Of a stretch of DNA of 64,000 bases, positions 59,601 through 64,000 are shown in pieces. Where the stretch lies: the NCBI RefSeq assembly GCF_032854445.1, contig NC_088302.1, positions 43,252,645 through 43,316,644 of the forward strand, in the 5' to 3' direction. Position 1 is the stretch's first letter. Each line of letters starts with the position of its first letter. The translations under genes and the position numbers were made by a program. This DNA is from Liolophura sinensis. Lineage: Eukaryota; Mollusca; Polyplacophora; Chitonida; Chitonidae. A model generated the notes under the pieces. That model saw nothing but the letters and a program-made list of their open reading frames with translations. It ran no database searches and was not told where the DNA came from.

Positions 59601-62600
59601 GCACGGCATTGGGAAAACCCTCATCATATCAGACGAAGCTTCAGGTAAAGAGCAATGCACATAGTATGGAAGACTGATTATCAGATTAATATTCAGGTAG
59701 TACATACATGTAGTATAGCACGGCATTGGGAAAACCCTCATTATCATATCAGACGCACCTTCAGGTAAAGAGCAGTGTACGCACTATGGAAGACTGTGAT
59801 TATCAGATTAATATTCAGGTAGTACATACATGTAGTATAGCACGGCATTGTGAAAACCCTCATTATCATATCAGACGAAGCTTCAGGTAAAGAGCAATGC
59901 ACATAGTATGGAAGACTGATTATCAGATTAATATTCAGGTAGTACATACATGTAGTATAGCACGGCATTGTGAAAACCCTCATTATCATATCAGACGAAG
60001 CTTCAGGTAAAGAGCAATGCACACAGGATGGAAGACTGTGATTATCAGATTAATATTCAGGTAGTACATACATGTAGTATAGCATGGCATTGTGCAAACC
60101 CTCATTATCATATCAGACGAACCTTCAGGTAAAGAGCAATGTACACAGTATGGAAGACTGTGATTATCAGATTAATATTCAGGTAGTACATACATGTAGT
60201 ATAGCACGGCATTGTGAAAACCCTCATTATCATATCAGACGAACCTTCAAGTAAAGAGTAATGTACACAGTATGGAAGACTGTGATTATCAGATTAATAT
60301 TCAGGTAGTACATACATGTAGTATAGCACGGCATTGTGAAAACCCTCATTATCATATCAGACGAAGCTTCAAGTAAAGAGCAATGCACATAGTATGGAAG
60401 ACTGATTATCAGATTAATATTCAGGTAGTACATACATGTAGTATAGCACGGCATTGTGAAAACCCTCATTATCATATCAGACGAACCTTCAAGTAAAGAG
60501 CAATGTACACAGGATGGAAGACTGTGATTATCAGATTAATATTCAGGTAGTACATACATGTAGTATAGCATGGCATTGTGAAAACCCTCATTATCATATC
60601 AGACGAAACTTCAGGTAAAGAGCAATGTACACAGTATGAAAGACTGTGATTATCAGATTAATATTCAGGTAGTACATACATGTAGTATAGCATAGCATTG
60701 TGAAAACCCTCATTATATCAGACGAACCTTCAGGTAAAGAGCAATGTACACAGTATGGAAGACTGTGATTATCAGATTAATATTCAGGTAGTACATACAT
60801 GTAGTATAGCACGGCATTGTGAAAACCCTCATTATCATATCAGACGCACCTTCAGGTAAAGAGCAATGCACATAGTATGGAAGACTGTGATTATCAGATT
60901 AATATTCAGGTAGTACATACATGTAGTATAGCACGGCATTGTGAAAACCCTCATTATCATATCAGACGAACCTTCAGGTAAAGAGCAATGTACACAGTAT
61001 GGAAGACTGTGATTATCAGATTAATATTCAGGTAGTACATACATGTAGTATAGCACGGCATTGGGAAAACCCTCATTATCATATCAGACGCACCTTCAGG
61101 TAAAGAGCAATGCACATAGTATGGAAGACTGATTATCAGATTAATATTCAGGTAGTACATACATGTAGTATAGCACGGCATTGTGAAAACCCTCATTATC
61201 ATATCAGACGAAGCTTCAGGTAAAGAGCAATGTACACAGTATGGAAGACTGTGATTATCAGATTAATATTCAGGTAGTACATACATGTAGTATAGCACGG
61301 CGTTGTGAAAACCCTCATTATCATATCAGACGAAGCTTCAGGTAAAGAGCAATGCATATAGTATGGAAGACTGATTATCAGATTAATATTCAGGTAGTAC
61401 ATACATGTAGTATAGCACGGCATTGGGAAAACCCTCATTATCATATCAGACGCACCTTCAGGTAAAGAGCAATGCACATAGTATGGAAGACTGATTATCA
61501 GATTAATATTCAGGTAGTACATACATGTAGTATACCACGGCGTTGTGAAAACCCTCATTATCATATCAGACGAACCTTCAAGTAAAGAGCAATGCACACA
61601 GGATGGAAGACTGTGATTATCAGATTAATATTCAGGTAGTACATACATGTAGTATAGCATGGCATTGTGAAAACCCTCATCATATCAGACTGACCTTCAA
61701 GTAAAGAGCAATGTACACAGTATGGAAGACTGTGATTATCAGATTAATATTCAGGTAGTACATACATGTAGTATAGCATGGCATTGTGAAAACCCTCATT
61801 ATCATATCATACGCACCTTCAGGTAAAGAGCAATGTACACAGTATGGAAGACTGTGATTATCAGATTAATATTCAGGTAGTACATACATGTAGTATAGCA
61901 CGGCATTGGGAAAACCCTCATTATCATATCAGACGAAACTTCAGGTAAAGAGCAATATAGAGTGAAAACTCTACCATAAAAAAGCTGTAGAAGTGAAGCA
62001 ATCTTGAGTTCAATCAAAAAACATCAATTTTCTGATTAACACGAAAGGCGTGCATGTACATGTACTATGGTTGTTTCCTTTATGCAGTCAGATGATTGGC
62101 CAGGTGATATCAGGAGACATAACTGAATGTTCAAAGTCAACCACAGACCAACTTATTTTTAACCGGGTCAAGGAGGCGTATTCCCGCGCTCGAGCGGATG
62201 GTGATGCACAACTCCAGGAGACTATCCTGCTGACCTCGGGCAACCTCGGCAAGTCAGTGACATTTGTATGTGGTTAAGTGTTACCTACATGTAACCTAGA
62301 ACAGGATGTTTGATACAAAGTGGTTTAAACTTTTTGAGACTAGCTGTTCCTTCATCATCAGGGAAAAACGGCTAAAGTTATACCAAACACTAAAATGAAG
62401 CACCATTAAAGACTGTCCAAGGAAATAGATTTGATTTATTTCTTTCATATTTCAAACAAAAATTACGGATGTCATTTCTTAAATATCCTCCGAGTTCCAA
62501 CAGGCCACCATAGAATTTGATGTTTGAAAAGCACCTTTCAGATTTTTATTGTATTTGTGCTTCATTTTAGTGGGGTATTTTTTACAGAACATGTAGCACA

Positions 62601-64000
62601 CGGTGGCAACGTGATAGTAATAGCCATTTTGACTACTTGCCTGAAAGCGGAATTTAATCTGCACATAATATGAAACTTTTTCCTGTTGACTGACCATTGT
62701 ACTTCCATGTTGACCCATCATTATATTGCCTATGGCAGGCTTGTGTAGACAGTACCTTGTCTAGCTAAGGCATGTTCAGACACTTTACCCTTTTTACTGA
62801 ATATTACATTATCTACTTCAGGCATAGATGTACATCTTGACTCCTTTCCCTGTGGACTCATCATTTCATTATCAACTTCAGACATACATTTTGACACTTT
62901 TCTGTGTTGACTCACCATTGCATTATCAACTTCAGACATACATTTTGACACTTTTCTGTGTGACTCACCATTGCATTATCTACTTCAGACTAACATTTTG
63001 ACACTTTTCTACATTTTGACACTTTTCTGTGTTGACTCACCGCTGCTTTATCAACTTCAGACATACATTTTGATACTTCTCTACATCTTGACACTTTTCT
63101 ATGTTGACTCACCAATGCATTATCTATTTCAGACAGACATTTTGACAGTTTTCTTTGTTGACTCTCCATTGCGTTATCTTCTTCAGACAGACATTTTGAC
63201 ACCTATGTGTGTATTTTTCACAATTACGTTGTCTATTCCAGAGTATCCGAGGGGGACAGACTGCTGGTGGTTGTGATTAACCTCTTGGAGAGTATGCTGT
63301 CTCAGGCCCCACTTGTGGCTGCCACGGCATACCTCCTGGTGTGTAGCCTCTAAAGTCAGAAAATAAAAATTAAACAGTATATTGGCAGGGGCCAACTGTT
63401 CGGTACAAGACAAAACTGCCATGTGCATAACATTGTAACTTTTTGAATAATATGAATAGCTGGAATGTTAACCTTGATATCCGGCACAAACTCAAAAATT
63501 ATTTCCAGACTTTCTAGTAAAATCTGACAATTCTGACATTTCTGACAATTTTTTTGTAGTACAGTTGTCAGATATTTTAAATTCTGCTTGAGTTCAAGAC
63601 CAGCTCTTGCTGGCTTCTTCTCCAGCCATACATGTATGTGGGAAGGTCTGTCAGCAACCTGCGGATGGTCGTGGGTTTCTCCCCCGGCTCTGCAAGGTTT
63701 CCACCTACCATAATGCTGGCCGCCATCGTATGAGTGAAATATTCTTGAATACGGCGTAAAACACCAATCAAATAAATAAATAAATAAATTCTGTTAGCAA
63801 AGAACATGCATGTGTCAACAACACATCGCAATGTTGTTATCAGGTTTATAAAAATGACAAACCTTTCAGAATGTTAATATTGTATGTATTAAGTTACAAT
63901 CAGGCTCAGTGTTATGTCTTCTTCTCTAGCTTCAAGAGCTGGCCAAGAGCAAAGACATGAAGATGCAGACTTTGTTTATGAGATTCCGACAGCCAGTGTG
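38601..64000 (+). CDS. ATR: ATR checkpoint kinase, N-terminal HEAT-repeat half, 24 exons, continues off the right edge
   Basis: ATR is the PI3K-like nuclear kinase that, with ATRIP, responds to RPA-coated single-stranded DNA and stalled forks. Twenty-four plus-strand exons with GT-AG junctions join without a frame break to about 962 codons. Matches to remembered human ATR recur in order. The N terminus ends LSILVEKVLTNTDA. Next comes SRILRLLSHKGCASLHHK, like human TRLLRIAATPSCHLLHKK. CFPRTVLLKWRARV resembles human LFPRRIFLEWRTAV. EDPEYNIRRTF resembles EDPDKDVRVAF. RVKEAYSRARADGDAQLQET is followed by ILLTSGNLGK. The product is alpha-solenoid throughout. The UME, FAT, kinase and FATC parts lie beyond the window. 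Introns hold very large minisatellites seeded at exon edges. Confidence 0.93.
39082..39170 (+). CDS. ATR: ATR exon 2
   Basis: Acceptor TTCAAAG|GTGTGC, donor GATGCAG|GTAACC. Residues ~14-43, ending LLSILVEKVLTNTDA, similar to human ILCQFIDRILTDVN. Confidence 0.88.
39530..40742. other. ATR intron 2 remainder
   Basis: Apart from the SINE no feature is supported. A 66-codon plus frame at 40,294-40,494 has no family features. Confidence 0.35.
40112..40260 (+). mobile_element. family 1 SINE, 5'-truncated, with target duplication
   Basis: GTGGGAAGGTCTTCCAGCAA, GGGCTGTGCCCGGTTTCCAC, TGAAATATTCTTGAGTACGG and CAATCAAAAAAAACAAAAA. Flanked by AGTGGTCCACCG at 40,100-40,111 and 40,261-40,272. Confidence 0.92.
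40743..40916 (+). CDS. ATR: ATR exon 3
   Basis: Acceptor TCTACAG|TTGCCT, donor CTCATG|GTGAGT, phase 1 both ends. It ends in an acidic stretch (DDEHGDGVELSEEEKESH). The last ~50 bases and donor are the seed of the array at 40,917-43,135. Confidence 0.85.
40917..43135 (+). repeat. donor-derived minisatellite of ATR exon 3
   Basis: Starts right at the donor of exon 3. Copies of the exon end (GGGGATGGGGTGGAGCTCAG, TGAAGAGGAGAAGGAGTCTC, ATG|GTGAGTT) alternate with a related half-unit to give ~120-bp units to ~41,460. From there ~58-bp units (GATGAGGTGGAGCTCAGTGA, TGAGAAGGAACCTCATG|GTG) run to 43,135. Some 35 donor-like ATGGTGAGTT copies. Interrupted by a SINE at 42,440-42,802. Confidence 0.95.
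42440..42802 (-). mobile_element. tRNA-headed SINE, family 2, full length, inside the array
   Basis: Head at the right (minus: GACCGGCCCGGATAGCACAG, box A region TAGCACAGTTGGTAGAGCG, box B GATCAATCCTTG). Left end GTGAGTGAGTGCTTGGGGTT. Flanked by GAATTAACATGA (42,428-42,439 and 42,803-42,814), which is array sequence. Confidence 0.92.
43500..43572 (+). mobile_element. family 1 SINE relic
   Basis: CCCATAATGCTGGATGCC, AATGAAATATTCTTGAGTAT and CACCAATCAAATAAATAAG; only the 3' end. Confidence 0.7.
43822..43992 (+). CDS. ATR: ATR exon 4
   Basis: Acceptor TTTGTAG|CATTCA, donor GGCAG|GTAGGT. Residues ~102-158, with ISRILRLLSHKGCASLHHKC matching the human ATR N-terminal solenoid. Confidence 0.92.
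44310..44422 (+). CDS. ATR: ATR exon 5
   Basis: Acceptor TTTGCAG|AATTAG, donor AGCCAG|GTAACT, phase 0 out. Product includes VPLHLLQQSVTDTSQ. The exon end and donor recur in the array that follows. Confidence 0.88.
44423..45144 (+). repeat. donor-derived minisatellite of ATR exon 5
   Basis: About 16 units of ~41 bp: CTTACCTGATACAGGGCAGA, TAACTCTCATTCTATGATTG, A. Early copies keep GACACAGGGCAG|GTAACTCT, which matches the exon-5 end GACACAAGCCAG|GTAACTCT. Confidence 0.88.
45145..45240 (+). repeat. duplicate of the ATR exon 6 acceptor and start
   Basis: TTGTAG|GCCAGTAAACAAGCAGAT, then GTGAGCCTTAGTGAT, mirrors the real TTGTAG|GCCAGTAAACAACCAGAG, then GTAAGTCTGAGTGAT. The copy breaks off after ~45 coding-like bases and cannot splice in frame to completion. 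Confidence 0.9.
45250..45338 (+). CDS. ATR: ATR exon 6
   Basis: Acceptor CTTGTAG|GCCAGT, donor ATCAT|GTAAGC. Product ASKQPEVSLSDVPHVLSSLE and on to TNIM. A diverged copy of its acceptor and first ~40 bases lies at 45,145-45,240. Confidence 0.85.
45903..46017 (+). CDS. ATR: ATR exon 7
   Basis: Acceptor TTTGTAG|GCGTAT, donor AAATCT|GTAAGT. Product RILVGFVPDVCQFTSNRIPL, similar in spacing to human RIIAIVFFRRQELLLWQIG. Confidence 0.9.
46085..46480. mobile_element. two family 1 SINE relics in ATR intron 7
   Basis: ATATAATGGTGGCCAGTTTT near 46,095 and ACTTATACAACAGCAGCCAA near 46,405 are strongly decayed. Confidence 0.4.
46637..46773 (+). CDS. ATR: ATR exon 8
   Basis: Acceptor GTTGCAG|GTGTCC, donor TTGGA|GTAAGG. 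Product contains QIDGLPTGNLLQYFISCHLA, aligning with human FQLGGLPAQPASTFFSSFLE. Confidence 0.9.
46992..47301 (+). CDS. ATR: ATR exon 9
   Basis: 310 nt, the longest exon seen. Acceptor TTTCCAG|TGAGCT, donor ATCCAG|GTGATA, phase 0 out. About 104 residues of helical solenoid, ending SGLMKDLGTCSEIQ. Confidence 0.9.
47490..49363 (+). repeat. acceptor-derived 74-bp minisatellite of ATR exon 10, 25 copies before the real exon
   Basis: Unit GGTATTGTGGGTCCTGCTGT, CAAATGTATCCAATCAGAGA, TGGCGAATAAA, then ACTGACAGTAATTGTGTTTG, TAG. Copy starts fall exactly every 74 bp from 47,514 to the true exon at 49,364. Each copy is acceptor plus the first 17 codons of exon 10. Variation is limited to GGCATT/GGTATT, GATGGC/GATGCC and a few others; only the first copy is diverged. 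Confidence 0.97.
49364..49527 (+). CDS. ATR: ATR exon 10
   Basis: Acceptor TTTGTAG|GGTATT, donor GAAAAG|GTACTA. It starts GIVGPAVKCIQSEMANK, then a Ser/Glu/Lys-rich linker (GSRKGKKLSKSRAKKR) that looks like a nuclear-localisation-type basic stretch. It is the only exon whose both edges are copied into neighbouring arrays. The last of 26 identical acceptors is the one that opens into coding sequence. Confidence 0.9.
49528..49790 (+). repeat. donor-derived duplications of ATR exon 10
   Basis: At least two decayed copies of the exon-10 end (GGAGCAGGAAAGGCAAAAAA, CTGTCCAAAAGTCGAGCAAA, GAAAAG|GTACTAGAAATTC) with donor-like sites at ~49,677 and ~49,768, plus short GATGGGAGCACGAAATGCAA units. Confidence 0.88.
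49941..50046 (+). CDS. ATR: ATR exon 11
   Basis: Acceptor CATTAG|GAAAGT, donor GAACGG|GTAAGT. Product KVSDVEERADVTENSKTFQS and on, phase 0 out. Confidence 0.85.
50088..50155. mobile_element. SINE-like relic, other family
   Basis: GAATGAGTGAATGATTATGG, CTTAACGCCACATTGGCAAT and TCATATCGTGGTGAGG resemble the left end of family 2-like SINEs. Confidence 0.4.
50280..51300. other. ATR intron 11 with old dispersed-repeat traces
   Basis: Two phrases resemble each other: GTCTGTACGATGACTCGAGA (50,306 area) and GTCTGGAGGATAACTCGAGG (51,163 area), suggesting two relics of one dispersed family. A G-rich stretch occupies 50,785-50,875. No exon. Confidence 0.3.
51475..51566 (+). CDS. ATR: ATR exon 12
   Basis: Acceptor TTATTAG|GATATA, donor ATACG|GTAGGG. 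Product DIRLTDLETVSVFTEVCAHC, then ILAQPTATAI. Confidence 0.85.
51635..51800. repeat. 46-bp minisatellite, 3-4 copies
   Basis: Unit AGGCATAGCTTATGTCATAC, CCTGAGCAACGTGGGCATCC, AGTAAC. It lies ~70 bp inside intron 12 and is not clearly exon-derived. Confidence 0.9.
52186..52358 (+). CDS. ATR: ATR exon 13
   Basis: Acceptor CTTTTAG|GTCAGT, donor TTACATG|GTAAGT. Product includes TESDLCQIFCLWRLFLRQ. Confidence 0.88.
52703..52776 (+). CDS. ATR: ATR exon 14
   Basis: Acceptor TCTTTAG|TACATG, donor TTGCCT|GTAAGT. Product FQSFCWILSLMWLP aligns with human LEDLCGMLSLPWI. Confidence 0.9.
53393..53474 (+). CDS. ATR: ATR exon 15
   Basis: Acceptor GTCTTCAG|GCAGAG, donor GCTAG|GTGACT. Product AESRWLDLNPEDSRQVADLA and on. 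Confidence 0.88.
54171..54265 (+). CDS. ATR: ATR exon 16
   Basis: Acceptor GGTGCAG|ATTTGC, donor GCCCTG|GTATGT. CFPRTVLLKWRARVLCLAL is a close match to the human FPRRIFLEWRTAVYNWAL segment. A SINE lies directly in the following intron. Confidence 0.93.
54294..54538 (+). mobile_element. family 1 SINE with target duplication
   Basis: A decayed head (GTCGAGGGGCTTAGCATGCC), box B-like GAGTTCAAGTATGCC, body GGAAAGTCTTCCAGCAATCT, tail CAATCAAGTAAATAAATA. Flanked by ATAATTCAAACTC at 54,281-54,293 and 54,539-54,551. Confidence 0.9.
55036..55139 (+). CDS. ATR: ATR exon 17
   Basis: Acceptor TGTTCAG|AGTGAC, donor ATACA|GTAAGT. Product SDSRMEVKTSALRHLPLYLC aligns with human SSHEVIRASCVSGFFILLQQ. Its end and donor are repeated, with decay, downstream. 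Confidence 0.9.
55140..55455 (+). repeat. donor-derived minisatellite of ATR exon 17
   Basis: About nine decaying units of 30-40 bp. The exon end CATCATCACAGACTTCATAC A|GTAAGTCCTA is followed by CATCACAGATTTCATACA|GAAAGTCCTA, ...TTTATAAA|GTAGGCCCTA and ...GACTCCATACA|GTAAGTCCTA. Some keep a GT donor and some have lost it (GAAAGT). Confidence 0.92.
55709..55813 (+). CDS. ATR: ATR exon 18
   Basis: Acceptor GCTTACAG|CCCTCT is chosen over the nearer TCCCAG because only it keeps the frame. Donor GTTTGTTT|GTATGT. Product includes KIAGQLGDVACVLSKHA, like human ASILGQLVCTLHGM. Confidence 0.85.
55923..55945. repeat. (CA)n microsatellite
   Basis: About eleven CA dinucleotides, followed by a mixed GTGTGTGTATATGTGTATAT stretch. 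Confidence 0.95.
56145..56227 (+). CDS. ATR: ATR exon 19
   Basis: Acceptor TTACTAG|GACATC, donor AACCCAG|GTAGAC. Product TSKPDITKPVSQCVTVICSV and on. Confidence 0.85.
56560..57955. other. unassigned ATR intron 19 block
   Basis: About 1.4 kb with a higher GC content and CpG (for example GTGACGTCATGGCGG at 56,670-56,686) than the flanks. A 102-codon plus frame (56,596-56,904) has no recognisable motif. It may be a non-autonomous element or decayed insertion; no terminal repeats were found. Confidence 0.3.
58024..58128 (+). CDS. ATR: ATR exon 20
   Basis: Acceptor TTGTAG|AATCAT, donor AAAACAA|GTGAGT. Product contains FDPKLMLPFLKFLSGESIEV. Its 3' two-thirds plus donor has one diverged downstream duplicate at 58,198-58,330. 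Confidence 0.88.
58129..58330 (+). repeat. single partial duplicate of ATR exon 20 and its donor
   Basis: CATTTGACCTAAACTTCATG, CTGCCGTTTCTGAAATT ... GAAGCTGAAACAAATAAGTC copies the exon (CTTTGACCCAAAACTCATGC ... ACAA|GTGAGT) with a deletion and with the donor lost. Starts near 58,198. Confidence 0.9.
58428..58560 (+). CDS. ATR: ATR exon 21
   Basis: Acceptor TTTTTAG|AAATGG, donor CTTCAG|GTAAAG. Product ends LDLIEDPEYNIRRTF, matching human LNLMEDPDKDVRVAF. The exon end and donor seed the 3.4-kb array that follows. Confidence 0.93.
58561..61965 (+). repeat. donor-derived ~121-bp minisatellite of ATR exon 21, about 28 extra copies
   Basis: Unit: CTCATTATCATATCAGACGC, ACCTTCAG|GTAAAGAGCAAT, GTACACAGTATGGAAGACTG, TGATTATCAGATTAATATTC, AGGTAGTACATACATGTAGT, ATAGCACGGCATTGTGAAAA, CC. 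Every copy repeats the exon end ATATCAGACGGACCTTCAG and donor, with units of 119-122 bp; a few have AAGTAAAG in place of AGGTAAAG. Very homogeneous. Confidence 0.97.
62088..62252 (+). CDS. ATR: ATR exon 22
   Basis: Acceptor TATGCAG|TCAGAT, donor GGCAA|GTCAGT. Product includes VKEAYSRARADGDAQLQETI, then LLTSGNLG, a strong match to human MKEAYTHAQISRNNELKDTL. Confidence 0.94.
62760..63241 (+). repeat. minisatellite leading into the ATR exon 23 acceptor
   Basis: About eight units of ~54 bp (CAGACATACATTTTGACACT, TTTCTGTGTTGACTCACCAT, TGCATTATCAACTT). Each holds an acceptor-like TTATCWACTTCAG similar to the real TTGTCTATTCCAG, so the array seems to include the intron end, though resemblance to exon bases is slight. 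Confidence 0.85.
63242..63338 (+). CDS. ATR: ATR exon 23
   Basis: Acceptor ATTCCAG|AGTATC, donor CTCCTG|GTGTGT. Product LLVVVINLLESMLSQAPLVA aligns with human FALLHLLHCLLSKSASVSGA. Confidence 0.9.
63587..63784 (+). mobile_element. family 1 SINE, 5'-truncated within the head
   Basis: Begins near box B (GAGTTCAAGACC), body GGAAGGTCTGTCAGCAACCT, tail TGAAATATTCTTGAATACGG then CAATCAAATAAATAAATAA. Flanked by TAAATTCTG at 63,578-63,586 and 63,785-63,793. Confidence 0.9.
63930..64000 (+). CDS. ATR: ATR exon 24 (cut by window edge)
   Basis: Acceptor TTCTCTAG|CTTCAA; open to the window end. Product LQELAKSKDMKMQTLFMRFR aligns with human VAAKSVKLQSFFSQYKKP. Confidence 0.9.

Noticed and set aside
58459-62017. 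Minus-strand frames of about 80-130 codons repeated through the ATR intron
   Set aside because: Reverse readings of the 121-bp donor-derived array.
2791-63276. CRISPR-like regular repeats
   Set aside because: Repeats are directly adjacent with no unique spacers, no cas genes, and the DNA is eukaryotic.

Overview
The window is animal nuclear DNA: short exons with GT-AG introns, tRNA-headed SINEs and many intronic minisatellites. The SINE families look like those I know from molluscan genomes, so a mollusc (possibly a bivalve) is the likely source; that is an inference, not a search result. No bacterial operons, rRNA, functional tRNA gene or CRISPR array was seen.

Three protein-coding genes are supported. 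(1) Minus strand, 24,944 down to 493 and beyond the left edge: 13 in-phase exons (about 624 codons) of a long coiled-coil protein of rootletin/centrosomal type, family not settled. (2) Minus strand, 35,755 to 29,116: a complete six-coding-exon gene for a 372-residue protein with about four membrane segments, which I do not recognise. (3) Plus strand, from 38,601 past the right edge: 24 in-phase exons (about 962 codons) of the N-terminal HEAT-repeat half of the checkpoint kinase ATR. Genes 2 and 3 are divergent and share a 2.8-kb upstream region.

Layout: 0-13 kb coiled-coil exons separated by minisatellites; 13-25 kb a large first intron with a 36-bp array, SINEs, a 1.4-kb-arm inverted repeat and a 78-bp array; 25-29 kb intergenic with a 25-bp array; 29-36 kb the membrane-protein gene with SINEs; 36-38.6 kb divergent promoter region; 38.6-64 kb ATR with very large arrays in its introns.

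The most striking signal is that about eleven tandem arrays or partial duplications, in all three genes, have repeat units that span an exon-intron junction. The unit carries the last or first bases of the real exon plus its splice donor or acceptor and adjacent intron, and the array always lies on the intronic side. Examples are 26 copies of a 74-bp acceptor/exon-start unit (47,490-49,420) and about 29 copies of a 121-bp exon-end/donor unit (58,530-61,965). About eight other arrays in the window are not exon-derived.
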